NCBI GenBank assembly: GCA_036429605.1
Contig: JAVFKD010000016.1
Location: 992,001 to 1,056,000, forward strand
DNA length: 64,000 bases
Direction: 5' to 3'
Source: Cladobotryum mycophilum
Taxonomy: Eukaryota > Ascomycota > Sordariomycetes > Hypocreales > Hypocreaceae
Positions 34,646 through 46,813 of this stretch are shown piece by piece. Under the pieces are notes generated by a model, which was not told where the DNA came from, did not search any database, and saw only the letters and a program-made list of their open reading frames with translations. Both the position numbers and the translations under genes were made by a program. The number at the start of each line of letters is the position of its first letter. Position 1 is the stretch's first letter.

Positions 34646-35728
34646 TATATTTTATTTTATTTTTTTGTATGCGTGCGTGTACAATGGCCGAGAGTAATGT
34701 TCCTTTGTGAGAAACAGTTGTATATAGTCCCCTCTTTGTATCTGTTGTGATTCTTTTCTTGCTGCGGAAAGAGAAAAAAAAAGAATCGAGTCTATCGCTA
34801 GTATAAAGGAGATTCATCCATCTCCCCCTGTATAGACTCGACGTACTCGTACTCGCCCTGGATGGCTTCTAATTGGCTTCGAGCCCCACTTCCAGAGCTA
34901 CCATACAGAGAGGGCACTTACAGCGCTATAACTAACTTGTAGCTCCCCTACCTACTCCATACACTGAGCTCCAGCTGTAAAGCCCATTATAAGGTACGAG
35001 CTGCCTTATCATTTAGGTGATGCATCAAATTGTTGATAGAAGAATCAGAAATGATATGCAATTAAGTGATATAGGAGACACGAGAAAAAATAAGAGAGAT
35101 CGAGGGAAGCATCAGAGATCAAGAGACAACTTATAGCTACTACTATGAATTTGTCTGTCACGTTCAGCGGTTCGGTCCCCTTGCCTTGCCGCCTAAAGAG
35201 CCCCTCTTTAGGATCTCCAAGCCTTCCACTGAAAGAAGCTTCTGACCACCCACATTTTAGTGGTGTTGCATCTATCTATCAACAGCACTGGTAGTACCTA
35301 GACTAATGGACCCGTTGGCGCTGTCAAACTGACTGGTTGTAGAGATCCATCGAATGGATGGATGACATATGCCAAACACTAAACTCCAGTTTCCCTCTCA
35401 CGATTGATTCACAGCCCTGGCCATCAACTCATCCCACCGACTACCATTGCTTCCTTTTTCAGCATCACCTCCCGCTGGTTGCCTGGCCATCAGCACACAC
35501 ACACACACACACACGCCGCTTACCCCCCGAATGGCGACCTGAGTGGGACACTTTATGCGTGTACTTAAAACCACCATACATGCCCTTTGACCGGCGCATG
35601 TCCCCCCTCTCTTCCTTTCACCGTGATTCTTCCATGTTGATTATTGGGACTGCACTTGACTTTGTGAATACTGTTCCCTTCGTCTTCGCCATGATCCATC
35701 CTCTAGCCGACCAGATTGCGGACTCAGG
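34646..35728. other. Divergent intergenic region
   Basis: It contains the promoters of erg26 and of the 445-residue gene. A (CA)n repeat lies at about 35492-35514. A frame at 35358-35732 overlaps the next start codon but has no protein-like features. Confidence 0.5.
35492..35514. repeat. (CA)n microsatellite
   Basis: About eleven CA units upstream of the 445-residue gene. It ends in CGCCGCT, as does the other CA repeat near 32545. Confidence 0.85.
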
Positions 35729-37119
35729 ATGACGAGCCAGTCTTCGGATGTTGAGATCTTGGTTCATGCTACGGCACCTAGCAGGACCGTGGATGATGCA
35801 GCATATCGGCAGCTCGCTCAGGCTTACCTCTCGTTTCAATCACAGACTCAAACTAGCATCTCAACTACCCAGCTCAGTAAAGAAGATGAAGATGCTGGAG
35901 GGGGCCTAGACGGACGACCGTTCCGTCAGGACAACAAATATCGTTTTCGGGAAGCCAGGAACTAGAGCCTGCCTCGTTCTCGCAGTCATTTATCCCGGAA
36001 TCCCTAGATCTCAGCTTCGAAGGTGTCATTGATAATCGCTCTTCACCACCATTACGAAAGGCTACCTCATTTTCACCACAAAATCTTGAGCCTTCCTCAT
36101 CACAATCATGGTGTGCACCACCAAGCCATGTTAGCGATTCGTATCCCATGCCAGATGCCAAGTTCCTACACGTCACGCCAAACAGAGTCCTTGAGCGGTA
36201 CTTGTCAGGCTTCCCTTCATCTACAAACATACCGGAATCTTCCTCGCCTTCTCGACGGCCCAGGAATCGCGCCCCTTCGGTTGAGCTCCATGAGGAAGAG
36301 GTCCATATTCCGTCTTCCATTCCCGTCCCGGACTCTGAGGATGATGATGATCCCGATGTGACCATCTGCCATTTGGGTGCCGGGAAAATCATCCCGGTGA
36401 CGCCCATGCCCCCGGGCGGTTTTGCGCGAAAGCGAAGAGAATCGAACCAGGAGTATGATCAAACCGTCATTGACGTAACGCACATCCCGAGCAGCGCAAT
36501 AAGTCGCGTTTCGGTCAGTTTCTCGCAGAGAGCGGAATCAGCACCGCCAGAGTCGAAGCGACCTAGGACGAGCATCGACGAGACTAGTTCCCTGAACTTG
36601 CTGCGCAGTTCCAGTGATGCCGGACCAGAAAGGAAGCGACCGACGAGTTCCCCTCTGGCCACAGCTGATGACTTTGGTCACACCCTCGAAATTCGGCCGC
36701 CGTCACCCCCGCCAGGGATCGAGGAGATTGAGCCGTCCGGTCTTGTGTCCGAAAAGCTTGCCAAACTGGCGCGCGACCTATCATCACGCTATCGCCCCAA
36801 GACGAAGCGACCTGTAGACCCATTCGAGAGAGGTTACTGGCTATTGGATTGTACCACCTGGAGCCAAGATACGCGACTCGAGGCCTGGATCTTTCTGGTA
36901 AACTACCTCCGCAGTGGACTGGCAGGATGGGGCGTCTGGTGTCGACGCGACACCTCTCACGACTGGATCCGTCTCTATTGCTGGGGCCATGTTGCAAAGC
37001 ACACATACCTGCTACTTTATCTTGCGAGCGGCAGGCATATGAAGGCAACAGGGGCGGAGTGGTTTGGTGCCGATGGCGAACTTGTTTTGGAAGTGCCACC
37101 CTCAGACAGGCAGCTTTGA
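35729..37119 (+). CDS. Unrecognised 445-residue protein with a Trp/Cys-rich C-terminal domain
   Basis: Exons 35729-35876 and 35930-37119 are joined by a 53-base intron (donor GTAAAG, acceptor CGTCAG) that brings the two frames together exactly. Residues 1-330 are Ser/Pro-rich and largely disordered, with an acidic patch (DSEDDDDPD) and scattered basic clusters (KRRES, KRPRTS) that could be nuclear localisation signals. The last 115 residues appear folded: LARDLSSRYRPKTKRPVDPF, then RGYWLLDCTTW, LEAWIFLVNYLRSGLAGWGVW, WIRLYCWGHV and GAEWFGADGELVLEV. I do not recognise this domain. The layout of a long regulatory tail plus a compact C-terminal domain suggests a nuclear adaptor or DNA-repair/cell-cycle factor, but this is inference only. 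It starts at the first ATG of the frame. Confidence 0.83.
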
Positions 37120-37876
37120 TTTTGCGACCTATGGATATCATTTCGATGGGGCTACAATTACCATACCCTTTTATTTTTGGCAATTATGTTCAAGGCTTGC
37201 TTGGGATTGGGATACATGGGGATAAATAACATACATGGCGTTGGATATCATTTACGGTATAAAACTCATTGGAGACTCACATGGAATATTGGGCGGCGTT
37301 TCATTCTTTTGATAGGAAATTTCAGAGGGGAGAGTGAGCTTGGATATATCAAGGAGCACATCCAAAACCCAGCAATTTGATAGTTTTTACTACTTATTTT
37401 TTTCTACAACATGCACCGTTTTTTCTTCTTCTTGGGCGTTTTAACTCTTTCTTATTTCCCTTGCGAGATGGCTTTGATTCTTAACATTGGCATAAACTCG
37501 GTAACTTCATGGTACACTGCGCATCACGCACACTTCTCTCCAACAAACCTCCCAAAAAACCCAACCTTGCCTGACAAACAAACAACAAAAGGGGAAGAGA
37601 GCTTCTGTTCTATGGCCTGACATGACAAAGGGACCTCCCCTTCCCTGATTCCCGAGCACCAAAAAAGCACAATAACAAGAACAAAAACAGGAAACCGTAA
37701 AAAAACTCGCATTGTCTCATCGATACTCCGTAGATACATAAACTAAGAAAACCATTGCACAAAAGACCCATTTTTAAAACCACCATAGCCTGGATCAGAG
37801 AATGTTCAAAGGGAAATAGTTGAATTTTTCTTTCTTTCTTTCTTTCTTTTTTTCTTTCTTGCTTTAGAGACTTTAA
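37120..37876. other. Convergent intergenic region with a TTTC repeat
   Basis: 3' flanks of two converging genes. The TTTC repeat near 37824-37861 directly precedes the stop codon of the HMG-box gene, in its 3' untranslated region. No gene is supported. Confidence 0.5.
37824..37861. repeat. (TTTC)n microsatellite
   Basis: About nine TTTC units with one T-run interruption, just downstream of the HMG-box gene. Confidence 0.85.
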
Positions 37877-38933
37877 TTAAGCATGCTCCTTCCAGTAGGC
37901 GGTTCCCTTCTGTCTCAGGTTCTTGAGCACGACAGAGGACCTCTCCGCGGTGGCGGCGGCTTGTTCCAGGTAAGGGGCCTTCTCGGCGTCGCTCAGAGCC
38001 TTCCACTTCTCGCTCATGCCCTTGAAGACTTCGGAAGCTGACTCGTTTTCACCCTTGGAGAAGTTGGTCTTGATGAAGAGGGTGTATCCCGAGAGGGCGC
38101 GGTCGGGCAGACGGTCATCGCGGATGAGGTATAGCCTTTTCCTGTCAAGCTTCTTGGCCAATCGCCTGCGGGCCAGGTTGGCCATGTAGATGGCCTCAAC
38201 GGGGTAAGAATTGATCCACTCCAGGCGCTTCTTCTCGTTGGTAGCCTTGTTTGAATCGGCAACAGATGTCAATTGCTACAAAAAAAAAGTTAGTGGGGGG
38301 GGGGGAGCACATCAAGATAAAGAGAGAAAACAAGGAAATGGCTTAAAAGCAAATGCGCACCTCTTTTTGAGAGTCGGATATGGTCTTGAAAGAAGAAGCC
38401 AATGCGGTGACCTTGTCCGTGATTGGGCCATCTCCCTTGCGCACATTGCTGGAGATGTAGACCGTCCAGGCTGTATTTGGCAATTGATCGGGTCCCTTGA
38501 GCAAAGCCACCTTCTTCAGCCTGATCAACTCCTTCTTCTCCTTCTGCTCCTCGGTCAGGACCTTCTTCTTGGGCTTCTTAACCACCTTCGCAGCGGGCTT
38601 CTTCTTCTTCACGACCTTCTTAGCCTTGGGCTTGGCCTTTGTCTTGGAGACAACCTTCTTCTTGGTCGCGGGAGTCTTTTTGGCCGCCGTCGTCGTCTTC
38701 TTGGTGGTCTTGGTGGCCTTGGTGCTGGTGGTGCTGGCCTTGGGCTTGGCCTTTGCCTTGACGGCGGCGGGCGAGCGCATCAACGCCGATAGGGTCATTG
38801 GTCGCACAGCGGTAGCTCCATAGCGAAGGACAAAGGCCCGGGGCAGAATGTGAGCCGATTTGCGCAAAGGTGCGACCCTGCCGGAGCCGCCCAGGGCACG
38901 GCGAGCGACGCCGAGAACAACAGAGCTCGACAT
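37877..38933 (-). CDS. Mitochondrial-type double HMG-box DNA-packaging protein
   Basis: Exons 38933-38361 and 38275-37877 encode 323 residues. The N-terminus (MSSSVVLGVARRALGGSGRV) is Arg/Ala/Ser-rich without acids, as in mitochondrial targeting peptides. A long Lys/Ala/Thr-rich linker (about 58-130) with repeated KAKPKA and TKKT units follows. A first HMG-box-like region (about 150-230) starts at NTAWTVYISSN and runs across the intron. A second HMG box (about 250-315) starts at RALSGYTLFIKTNFSKG and ends near LSDAEKAPYLEQAA. Two HMG boxes behind a targeting peptide is the plan of Abf2/TFAM-like nucleoid proteins, which coat and bend mitochondrial DNA. An in-frame extension upstream of 38933 lacks an ATG. 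It is divergent from the proteasome beta7 gene across 700 bases. Confidence 0.87.
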
Positions 38934-39633
38934 GTTTGCTAGGAGGAATTGAGAATCGCAGGAGAAAGTTCCAATTGACACGACCGATCAATTCGGAAGC
39001 TCCGGTGGCAGGCGAGTAGAGGAACCGTGCAAGAGTGGTGGTGGTTTTGGTTGATTTTGCCCACGCGCGAACGACGGTTGGTGAGGGCTGATGTGGTGTT
39101 GACGAAATGATGGAAGGGATCGAAAGGTGGGTTAAACGGCCGGACGCCGCCAACATGTTTTTCCTTTGCTTGAGCTAGCCGAGCTGCTAAAGCATGCGAG
39201 GTTCCCCTCACTGCCACGAGCTCCAGGGGTTCCAGGTATTTGGTACTCGCTAATTAATGCAAAAGCCCATTGTATAGCAAGTATTGCATACCTTTACACC
39301 AAGCTATGGCTCTCAACCAATCAAAATGGCTAATTTAAGCTTAGGTAATGAAATACCTTGGACCGCAGGCTACCGTAGGGACGCGACCACCAGTGCATCA
39401 TCAGCTTCCAGTGAACGACGACCCAAGCCAAACAGAGGTGCAAGGCTATCTACCCACCACAGTTACGTCTTGCCCAACTCCAATCACTCGCAACAAGGAT
39501 AGGAGATATCATCCGCAGAACGAACAACAACCAAAAAGGACTCCGGATTACCAGAACCATTCTCCAATTTGGAAACTCACAACTATTTTACATACTACAT
39601 CATCATCCACCACCACAAACTACAACCACCACA
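38934..39633. promoter_or_regulatory. Divergent promoter region, HMG-box gene / proteasome beta7
   Basis: 700 bases between two start codons. I looked for the yeast proteasome control element GGTGGCAAA and did not find it; only a partial GGTGGCA occurs, near 39004. CAC/ACC-rich sequence lies just before the beta7 start. Confidence 0.5.
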
Positions 39634-40655
39634 ATGGATCACCGTCCGCAAGCTTGGGGCCGGGTGAGCAACCTCCAATATCATCTAATATAATGTCTAG
39701 ATTATAAGCTAACCAACTGCCTCTTTCTTACAGCCTAGAGACGATGTCTACGGTGCCTATGATGCCTCCTACATGCAAGACAATGGGCCCAAGCAAAACA
39801 CCCAGCAGCCCATCGTCACCGGTACCTCAGTAATAGGAATCAAGTTCAAGGACGGCGTCGTCATGGCCGCTGATAACCTAGGTTCGTCCATCAATTCCCC
39901 CATCATCCCATCATTCCATCTTCTCCTTCTATCGCTTTCTCTTATTACCACAAAAAAACACTCTTACCCCCCCCCCTTCCTCTCCCCAAGCTTCTCTCCC
40001 CGCCATCAACCTCAAACCCTCAAGGCTAAACAAAAAATCAACCACAGCATCATACGGCTCCCTCGCCCGCTTCACCGACGTCAAGCGCCTCCGCACCTTC
40101 GCGGGCACCTCCGTCCTCGGCTTCTCGGGCGACGTCTCCGACATGCAGTACCTCGACCGCCACCTCATCGACCTCTCCCTCTCCGAGGCCTACGACTCCC
40201 CCGACAAGCCCCGCCTCAGCGCCGCCAACCTCCACCGCTACCTCGCCAAGCTCCTCTACCACCGCCGCTCAAAGTTCGACCCCCTCTGGAACCACATCCT
40301 CGTCGGCGGCCTCGACGACAATGGGGAGCCCTTCCTCGCCGCCGCCGACCTGCTCGGCAGCACCTACTCATCCCCCAGCTTGGCCACGGGCTTCGGCGCC
40401 ATGCTCGCCCAGCCCATCATGCGTCGCCACGTTGAGACCGACGAGGATGCCAAGAAGCTGTCTCGCGAGGATGCCGTCAACATCATCAAGGAGTGCATGA
40501 AGGTGCTCTTCTACCGTGATGCCAGGAGCTTGGATACCTATTCCATTGCCGTCATAACCAAGGATGGCATTGACTTGAAGGAGAATGAGAAGCTGGAGAA
40601 GCAAAGCTGGGCATTTGCGGACAGAATCAAGGGCTACGGCACCCAGACAGTGTAA
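39634..40655 (+). CDS. pre4: 20S proteasome subunit beta7 (Pre4/PSMB4 type)
   Basis: Exons 39634-39663, 39734-39881 and 40048-40655 encode 261 residues. The N-terminus MDHRPQAWGRPRDDVYGAYD is typical of fungal beta7 propeptides. The mature part begins near VTGTSVIGIKF, followed by GVVMAADNLASYGSLARF. Further conserved segments are FSGDVSDMQYLDRHL, HILVGGLDDNGEPFL and YSIAVITKDG. Beta7 is one of the non-catalytic beta subunits; its C-terminal tail clamps the neighbouring ring. The position of the catalytic lysine in active beta subunits is not conserved here, as expected. The second intron is 166 bases and contains a poly-C tract. The gene converges on gfa1. Confidence 0.95.
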
Positions 40656-41146
40656 GAGCAGACAGATAGAGATAATGTGACATAGTATAGTCTGGCTCTC
40701 ATGGAAACAAATACATTTTTAGCCTACTTGAAAAGGGTAGGCATTATTAGAGCCCTGGACACATCCCCTCATTTGGGCATCATTATTTCTTCCTAAACAC
40801 ATGGCACGTATTTTTAAAGCGAGTAGAAAGGTAACAAGACAACTACTTTTATTTCCCATCCAGGGACTTTTTACATGACGTTTCTCGTAAACCAACTATC
40901 GCTACAAGCCATTTGGCTTACATGACCCCCCAATCTGCGCATCTAAACAGGCCAAGACTCGCTTGTGTAACCTGGGTTCCCATTACCAAAGTTGCGTAAT
41001 CCTAGAAATCATTGCTAGCCTGTCATTAAGTTATCCATAGTCAACTCCTTATTAACCCGTTTGCGGCAAGGTTCGCCAGCAGCCCTGTCGTACATAAAAC
41101 GGTGCCATAGCGCAAGTCAAATACAAAGATTTTTTATCAACTGCGC
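40656..41146. other. Convergent intergenic region
   Basis: 3' flanks of the beta7 and gfa1 genes. No gene is supported. Confidence 0.5.
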
Positions 41147-43666
41147 TTACTCGACAGTGACGGACTTGGCAAGGTTTCGAGGGAAGTCGACGTTGAGACC
41201 CTCGAGGACGGCGAGCCAGTAAGCAATCAGCTGCAGAGGGATGACGTTGAGGATACCCTGAAGGCAGTCGACAGTCTTGGGGATCTCAATCTTGAGGGCC
41301 TCGGACGACTTGAACTCCTCATCCGCAGGGTTGCAAATGATGATGGGCTTGCCACCACGAGCAATGACTATTCATTCAAAGTTAGCATGAATCAAACGTT
41401 GATCAAGGGGGCAGGATAAAAACATACCTTGCTGGTAGGCGTTGAGAGACTTGGTGAAGATCTCATCACGAGTGAGGATCATGATAATAGGGAGGTTCTC
41501 GTCAACCAGGGCGAGGACACCGTGCTTGAGCTCACCGGACATGACGGCTTCACAGTGGAGGTAAGAAATTTCCTTGATCTTCAAGGCACCCTCAAGAGCA
41601 GTGGAGAACTGGCTACCTCGGCCAAGCAGCAGCAAGGACTTCTGGTCCTTGAAGACCTTCTGGCACAATTCCTTGATGGGCTTGTCAAGGTCGAGAATGT
41701 GCTTGATATGGCTAGACACTTGGGATAGACCCTCCATGATCTCCTCACGACGAGCAATCTTGGAAGCACGGTCCTCGCTAAGTGAGAGAGCGAACATGAC
41801 CATGGCAATGAACTGAGAGGTGTAGGCCTTGGTGGAAGCGACACCAATTTCGGGGCCGGCGTTGACGTGGACACCGCAGTGGGTCAGGAGAGAGATGGAG
41901 GAACCGACGACGTTGACAATACCAACAGTCAGGGCACCACGCTCCAAGCAGTAGCGGAGAGCCATCAAGGAGTCAGCAGTCTCACCAGACTGAGAAACGA
42001 AGACGCAGGTATCGTCACGGAAGATGGGAGCCTGTCTATCAAGGAAATCGGAGGCCAGCTCCACGGCGATGGGGATCTCAGCGAGCTCCTCAAAGATACC
42101 ACGAACAGCCATGCAAGAGTGGTAACTGGTACCGCAAGCAATGAAGATGATTCTTCGGCATCGACGAATGGTGGTGATGTATGATCGAAGACCACCGAGG
42201 GTAACAGTCTTATTGGCGATGTCGAGACGACCACGCATGGTGTTGACAACGGATTCGGGCTGCTCGAAAATTTCCTTCTGCATGAAGTGGTCGAACTTGC
42301 CCTTCATGATCTCCTGGAGCTCCAGCTCGAGAGTCTGGATGGCTCGGACATTGGAGCTGCCATCGGCCTTCTTCAGGCGGTGGATGTTGAGGGAGCCCTC
42401 GTGGATGTGAGCAATGTCGTCATCCTCGAGGTACAGAACCTTCTTGGTGTGCTCGACAATGGCCGAGGGGTCAGAAGAGAGGAAGAACTCGGTGGGCATG
42501 GGCATGCCATCGTCGGTCATGAAAGCACGGGACTGAGATCGGTGCAGGAGAGACTTGTCAGGGGCGCCCAGAGCAGCACTGGCGGGGTTGAGGAGGTCGC
42601 TAGCATCCTTCTTGAGAGCAACGGTCTGAGAAGCAGCCTCGGCAGGCAGAGCAGTGTTCTCATCACTGTACTCGACGTCGACAAAGTCGACCTTCATGCG
42701 GCGCTGGGTCTTGACACCAATGACGAGGGGAGAACCCTTTCGGGCAGCAACAACCTCATGGGGGTAGTGGAAGGACTTGATCAGCAGACCGTAGGCACCC
42801 TCAAGCTCCTGGATGACGGCCTTGACAAGGTCTGTGAAGCCGATCTGGGGGTGTTGGTCGTGGATGTACTTGGTGAGCTTGGCAATGCACTCAGTGTCGG
42901 TCTCGGTCTCGAACTTGAAGCCCTTGCTGGTCAACAAGGTCTTGAGCTCCTTGTAGTTGGTGATGATACCATTGTGGACAACGACAAACTCGGAGTTGGG
43001 GTCAGATCTTCAAAAAAGGAAGCAATTGTTAGCCGTGGCGCGTTTACATGAGATATCTAGGCAATAGGGGAACTAACCGGTGAGGGTGGCAGTTGGTGGT
43101 GGAGGGAGGACCGTGAGTAGCCCATCGGGTGTGGGCAATACCGGCATGTGAATCAAAGACCTTGTCAAAGTCGATGGTGGACTCGTCGATGAGCTTCTTC
43201 AGCTTGGCGACCTTGCCAACCTCCTTGAAAGCCACAGTCTCCTTCTTCTTATCACCGTCGATGGCCAGACCTGCAGAGTCGTATCCTCTGTACTCAAGAC
43301 GGGAGAGACCTATAAGTGGCGGGTCGGTGGTCAGTTTCAATGCATCCACCCAATATGAGCTTGCCATGACCCAACGTGGTGAAGGGGGGAGGGTAAAGTA
43401 AAGGGGAGCTCACCGTTGATGAGCGTGTCGAGAATGAACTTGCGGTCCTTCTCTACCAAGTAGTTGACGTATCCGAAAATTCCACTATGAAAACGGTTCG
43501 TATTAGTGACAAACCCAATGCCCAATTGATATTTCTCGCGAAGTAAAATTTGATCAGGCGAACAGCTCCCCGATGGTGATGAGGTGGCGGCCAAGGTGGG
43601 AGGGGTACTGGCGGTGACTGCAAAAGGTGGGATAGGTTAGGTAGAGGTAGAGGTAGCTTACCACAT
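41147..43666 (-). CDS. gfa1: Glutamine-fructose-6-phosphate aminotransferase
   Basis: Five coding exons, 43666-43662, 43484-43414, 43309-43078, 43007-41428 and 41367-41147, give 702 residues. The enzyme makes glucosamine-6-phosphate, the first committed step to UDP-GlcNAc and hence chitin and glycans. The N-terminal Ntn glutaminase domain starts with the nucleophile Cys2 (MCGIFGY) and contains RLEYRGYDSAG, HTRWATHG and VVHNGIITNYKEL. A fungal linker (about 215-290, including RRMKVDFVDVEYSDEN) follows. Two SIS isomerase domains come next, with FIACGTSYHS, FVSQSGETADS and GRGSQFSTALEGALKIKE; the tail is LAKSVTVE. The first coding exon is only ATGTG, so the initiator Met and part of Cys2 are spliced onto the rest. 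It is encoded within a long 5' region of unusual simple-sequence content. Confidence 0.96.
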
Positions 43667-46600
43667 GGTGTCTTGCTATTAAACCAATTCAGACTCTGCA
43701 AGAAAAAAGACACAGCTATGATAGCAAGATTGGTATTAAAAGGAAATGAGGCCGGAGCAAGGGGAAGATTGGTATCTCGGGATGGTATACGAGATGAAAG
43801 AAAGAGAAGAAGGAATAAAAGTGAGAGAGAGATGAAGAGAGAGAGTAGATGATGTAGGTAAGGCAGGTAAGGTATGGGAGAGAGAAGGGAGAGAGGAATG
43901 GAGATCAGGAGGGGAGGTGCAGCTTGATGTACCTTTTGTGGTTATATGCACCAAGGAGAGGAAGAGGAGGTAACGGTATGCACCGACTCTGATCCAGTCC
44001 AGTCCCAGTCAAAAGTATCCCAAGTGATTAGGCAAGGTCCAGTCCAGTCCAGTCCAGTCCTTCTTTTTTTTTTCTCGTACCGTACCTTAGTTACTACAAT
44101 TAGATGCGTACAGGCAAGGTAAGGTATGGATGGATGTCTCTCTACCTACCCTACCTTAGCAAAAAAAGGAGGGTACAAAGTAGCGGAGCGAGGCTTGGGG
44201 GCTCAGCTTGAAGGTGGAGTGCGAAGCGGCGAGGAGGGTCCTCCCCCTCCCCTCCCCTCCAAGTGGGCTGGCATGGACCTAGAAGCTTGTCGGCTGGGTC
44301 TGGTGAATCGACTGGATGCAATGGATGGATGGATTGCCTTTTGGCAAGTTCCTGTTTTTAGCTACCTATTCTGCTTATCTTCCTTGGGCGCTGTGCCGTG
44401 TATTAACCCAACCCTCTTGATATTTGTTGTCTTGGAGGTTTGGTATCGAGTGTCTATTTACCTGAGCTATACAGATAAGGTAGGTTCTTGTACTGTAGAC
44501 TTGAGTTACTGCTCTAGATGTGTTGCTTTTTCTCTCTCTTTCAGTTGAGAGGATCATCCAAGTGGATTACCCTATCGCCAAGATGTGGCGTCAACCATGA
44601 AGCAAAGCAGCCTTATCTGCATCAGACACATTGGCTTTTCTTACCTGTACTCTCTCACTCTCACTCCTTTCACGTTGTCGTTGCTTGTGTGTGTGCGTGT
44701 GTCCAGCCAGGGCGGGCGTGTTTCGGGTCAACAAGTGTGGCGTCGGGTCCTCCTTTTGGTGGGGGTGGGTGGTGTGGAAGTCACTGCAGTGAATGTGGGA
44801 TGCATGCGTGTTCACTCCTTGTTTTCCTGTTTGTTTTTTCCTTTGCTTGGCTGCTTGATGAAGATGATGCATTTATTTGCTTTTACTTAAAAGTACCTCT
44901 GGTGATGATTTGATATTTACAAGGATGCACTCTACCCTATTAACCTATCAATTGGTGAGGAATTGATATCATGCTGGCTTCTGCTCTTGTTACTGGTACA
45001 CGATGGCCACAGACTCCAGAGCGGGAACCTTACCTGCAAGTACCTAAGATGCATGTCGAGCTACATGCTGTTTTGGGTACCCGGGCATCTACGCCCTCTC
45101 ACTCACCTCACTCAAACAGTAGTCTGTCCATTGGCAAATAAACAAACAGTCAAACTAAGCAACGAACGACATGTCCTCCCTCCCTCCCTACCTCTCTCCT
45201 TTTTGCTTCGAGCCCAAAAGCATTGTCCATGCTTCTTTTTTCTTCTCATAGTGGACCCCCCTTTGATTTTTTTTTAGCCTCCACTATCTTTAGGCTCTTA
45301 CTTTGTCTCCCCCAAAAAGCTTCGTCACGGCAACGGCGACACTAAAGAAGAAACAAGAACCACAAAATTCCATCCATGGATGGTATGGAATCCATACATG
45401 CACTGTTTGGGATCTTGTAGGATCAGCCTCGTGGACTTGTTTTGTTTTTGTTTTTTCCACGCCCCCAGCCACAAAGTTCCCAACAACAACAACAAGCTTG
45501 GCCTGACTTGACCTGACCTGACCTGTTCTGTCCTGGGCAAACAAGTTCATCGTTGTCTTTGTTTGTCATTGGGAAACCCAATCCTGGTAATCATCAACCG
45601 CCTACTAATAAAATGTGTCCAATGTGGAACAAGACGAAAAAAGAGGGATGCAAGCAATCCCGAACTTGGTAGTTCAATCGCCCGCCCTTCCCTCTGACTT
45701 TGCCGCCGCCGCGCAAGACATTCGTATCACCCATTGGACGTCATTCCTCGTATTCCGGCCCCCGGCAATGCACATCTCGTCTCACCCCTGTTTAACGTTT
45801 CCCGGCATCTGCTTGTCTGTGCTCTCTCTCTCCCTCTCGCTCTCTCTGTGTTATCAACTAGTATTAACTCATTCCCATGGCAATTCCGCGCCTTTCGCGC
45901 TATTTGCCGTGCCACACGGAAGGCTAGAAATTACGCGCCTCATCGCTCTGTCTCGCCCTCTCTGTCTCTCTCGCGCTTGGAAACAAAAACTTCACAGCCT
46001 CAATTGCCCCCCTTCCCCTTGCACCAGATTCCAATTATAGCAGCACACACATTTCGGAATTCAACACACTGGCTAACCACATTTCGACAAACTGCCTTGG
46101 CTGATGATCTCACTGACCGGAAATCCCCCTAAATAATTCCTATTCCTGTTCAAGTAGACGTCTCATTTGCCCGATACGAACGACTATTTGCTTTGCATCA
46201 TTATTTAGAACTTCATCATACAAGCACCTACTCTGACATCAGCCAGAACTTGCTCAGCCGACTTCTCCCGCCTCTATTTTGTGTATTCTTGACAGAAATA
46301 TCAAGCTAGAAATCAACAGTGAGACACTAAATTACTCGAAAAGCCTCGACTATTTACTATACTGAGGTTATTTAATCCTACCAACTTACTCCTTTGCCCC
46401 CAACGGATCTGTTCTAGCCCCCTCCCACCCCCTATTTTCTCATTTCATGATACCAGCCTTCCCCATCACCTTGCATCGCTGTGGCTTCGAGTGAATGGGT
46501 TAGATCTCGGCCGAACGTCAACTTTATTCCTTAGGGAGGCGTAGCACAGCCAATCTAGGACCCTTCCGAATGGCGAGATTTGTAGATCTATTAGATGCAA

Positions 46601-46813
46601 GCCTCGGCTTTTTTTTCAGCTAGCCATAACGAATACCTTGTTGCACGTGGATCTTCGGGCGCCAATACGGTTTCTGTTTCAGAGTATCGACCATTCATGG
46701 TTGCTCATCACTAATTGTACAGTCTTTACAAAGATTAAAAGAAATTATGCGTTGTCTTGCAGCTTTTGTCGACGCCGGGAACCTCCGTCTATCTCCCTCC
46801 CTACTTCGTTGAT
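43667..46813. other. Long intergenic region upstream of gfa1, rich in simple sequence
   Basis: 3.1 kb without a supported gene. It holds the promoter and leader of gfa1 and, at its right end, the 3' flank of rpt4. There are purine-rich GAGA tracts near 43.80-43.92 kb, a tandem GTCCA repeat near 44.04 kb, repeated GGTAAGGTATGG words (about 43.87 and 44.12 kb), and CT-rich tracts near 45.82-45.97 kb. Open frames here reflect the biased composition. Confidence 0.5.
44036..44060. repeat. Tandem GTCCA repeat
   Basis: Five copies of a GTCCA unit in a row; a related shorter block lies near 43993-44010. Both are in the presumed gfa1 upstream region. Confidence 0.8.

Noticed and set aside
32522..35514. 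Two CA repeats both ending in CGCCGCT, considered as a shared mobile-element end
   Set aside because: The shared flank is only seven bases beyond the repeat and no target duplication or element lies between them.
42287..43051. 254-codon rightward frame antisense to gfa1
   Set aside because: It is a shadow of the gfa1 coding strand, rich in Leu/Val/Asp from complementary codons.
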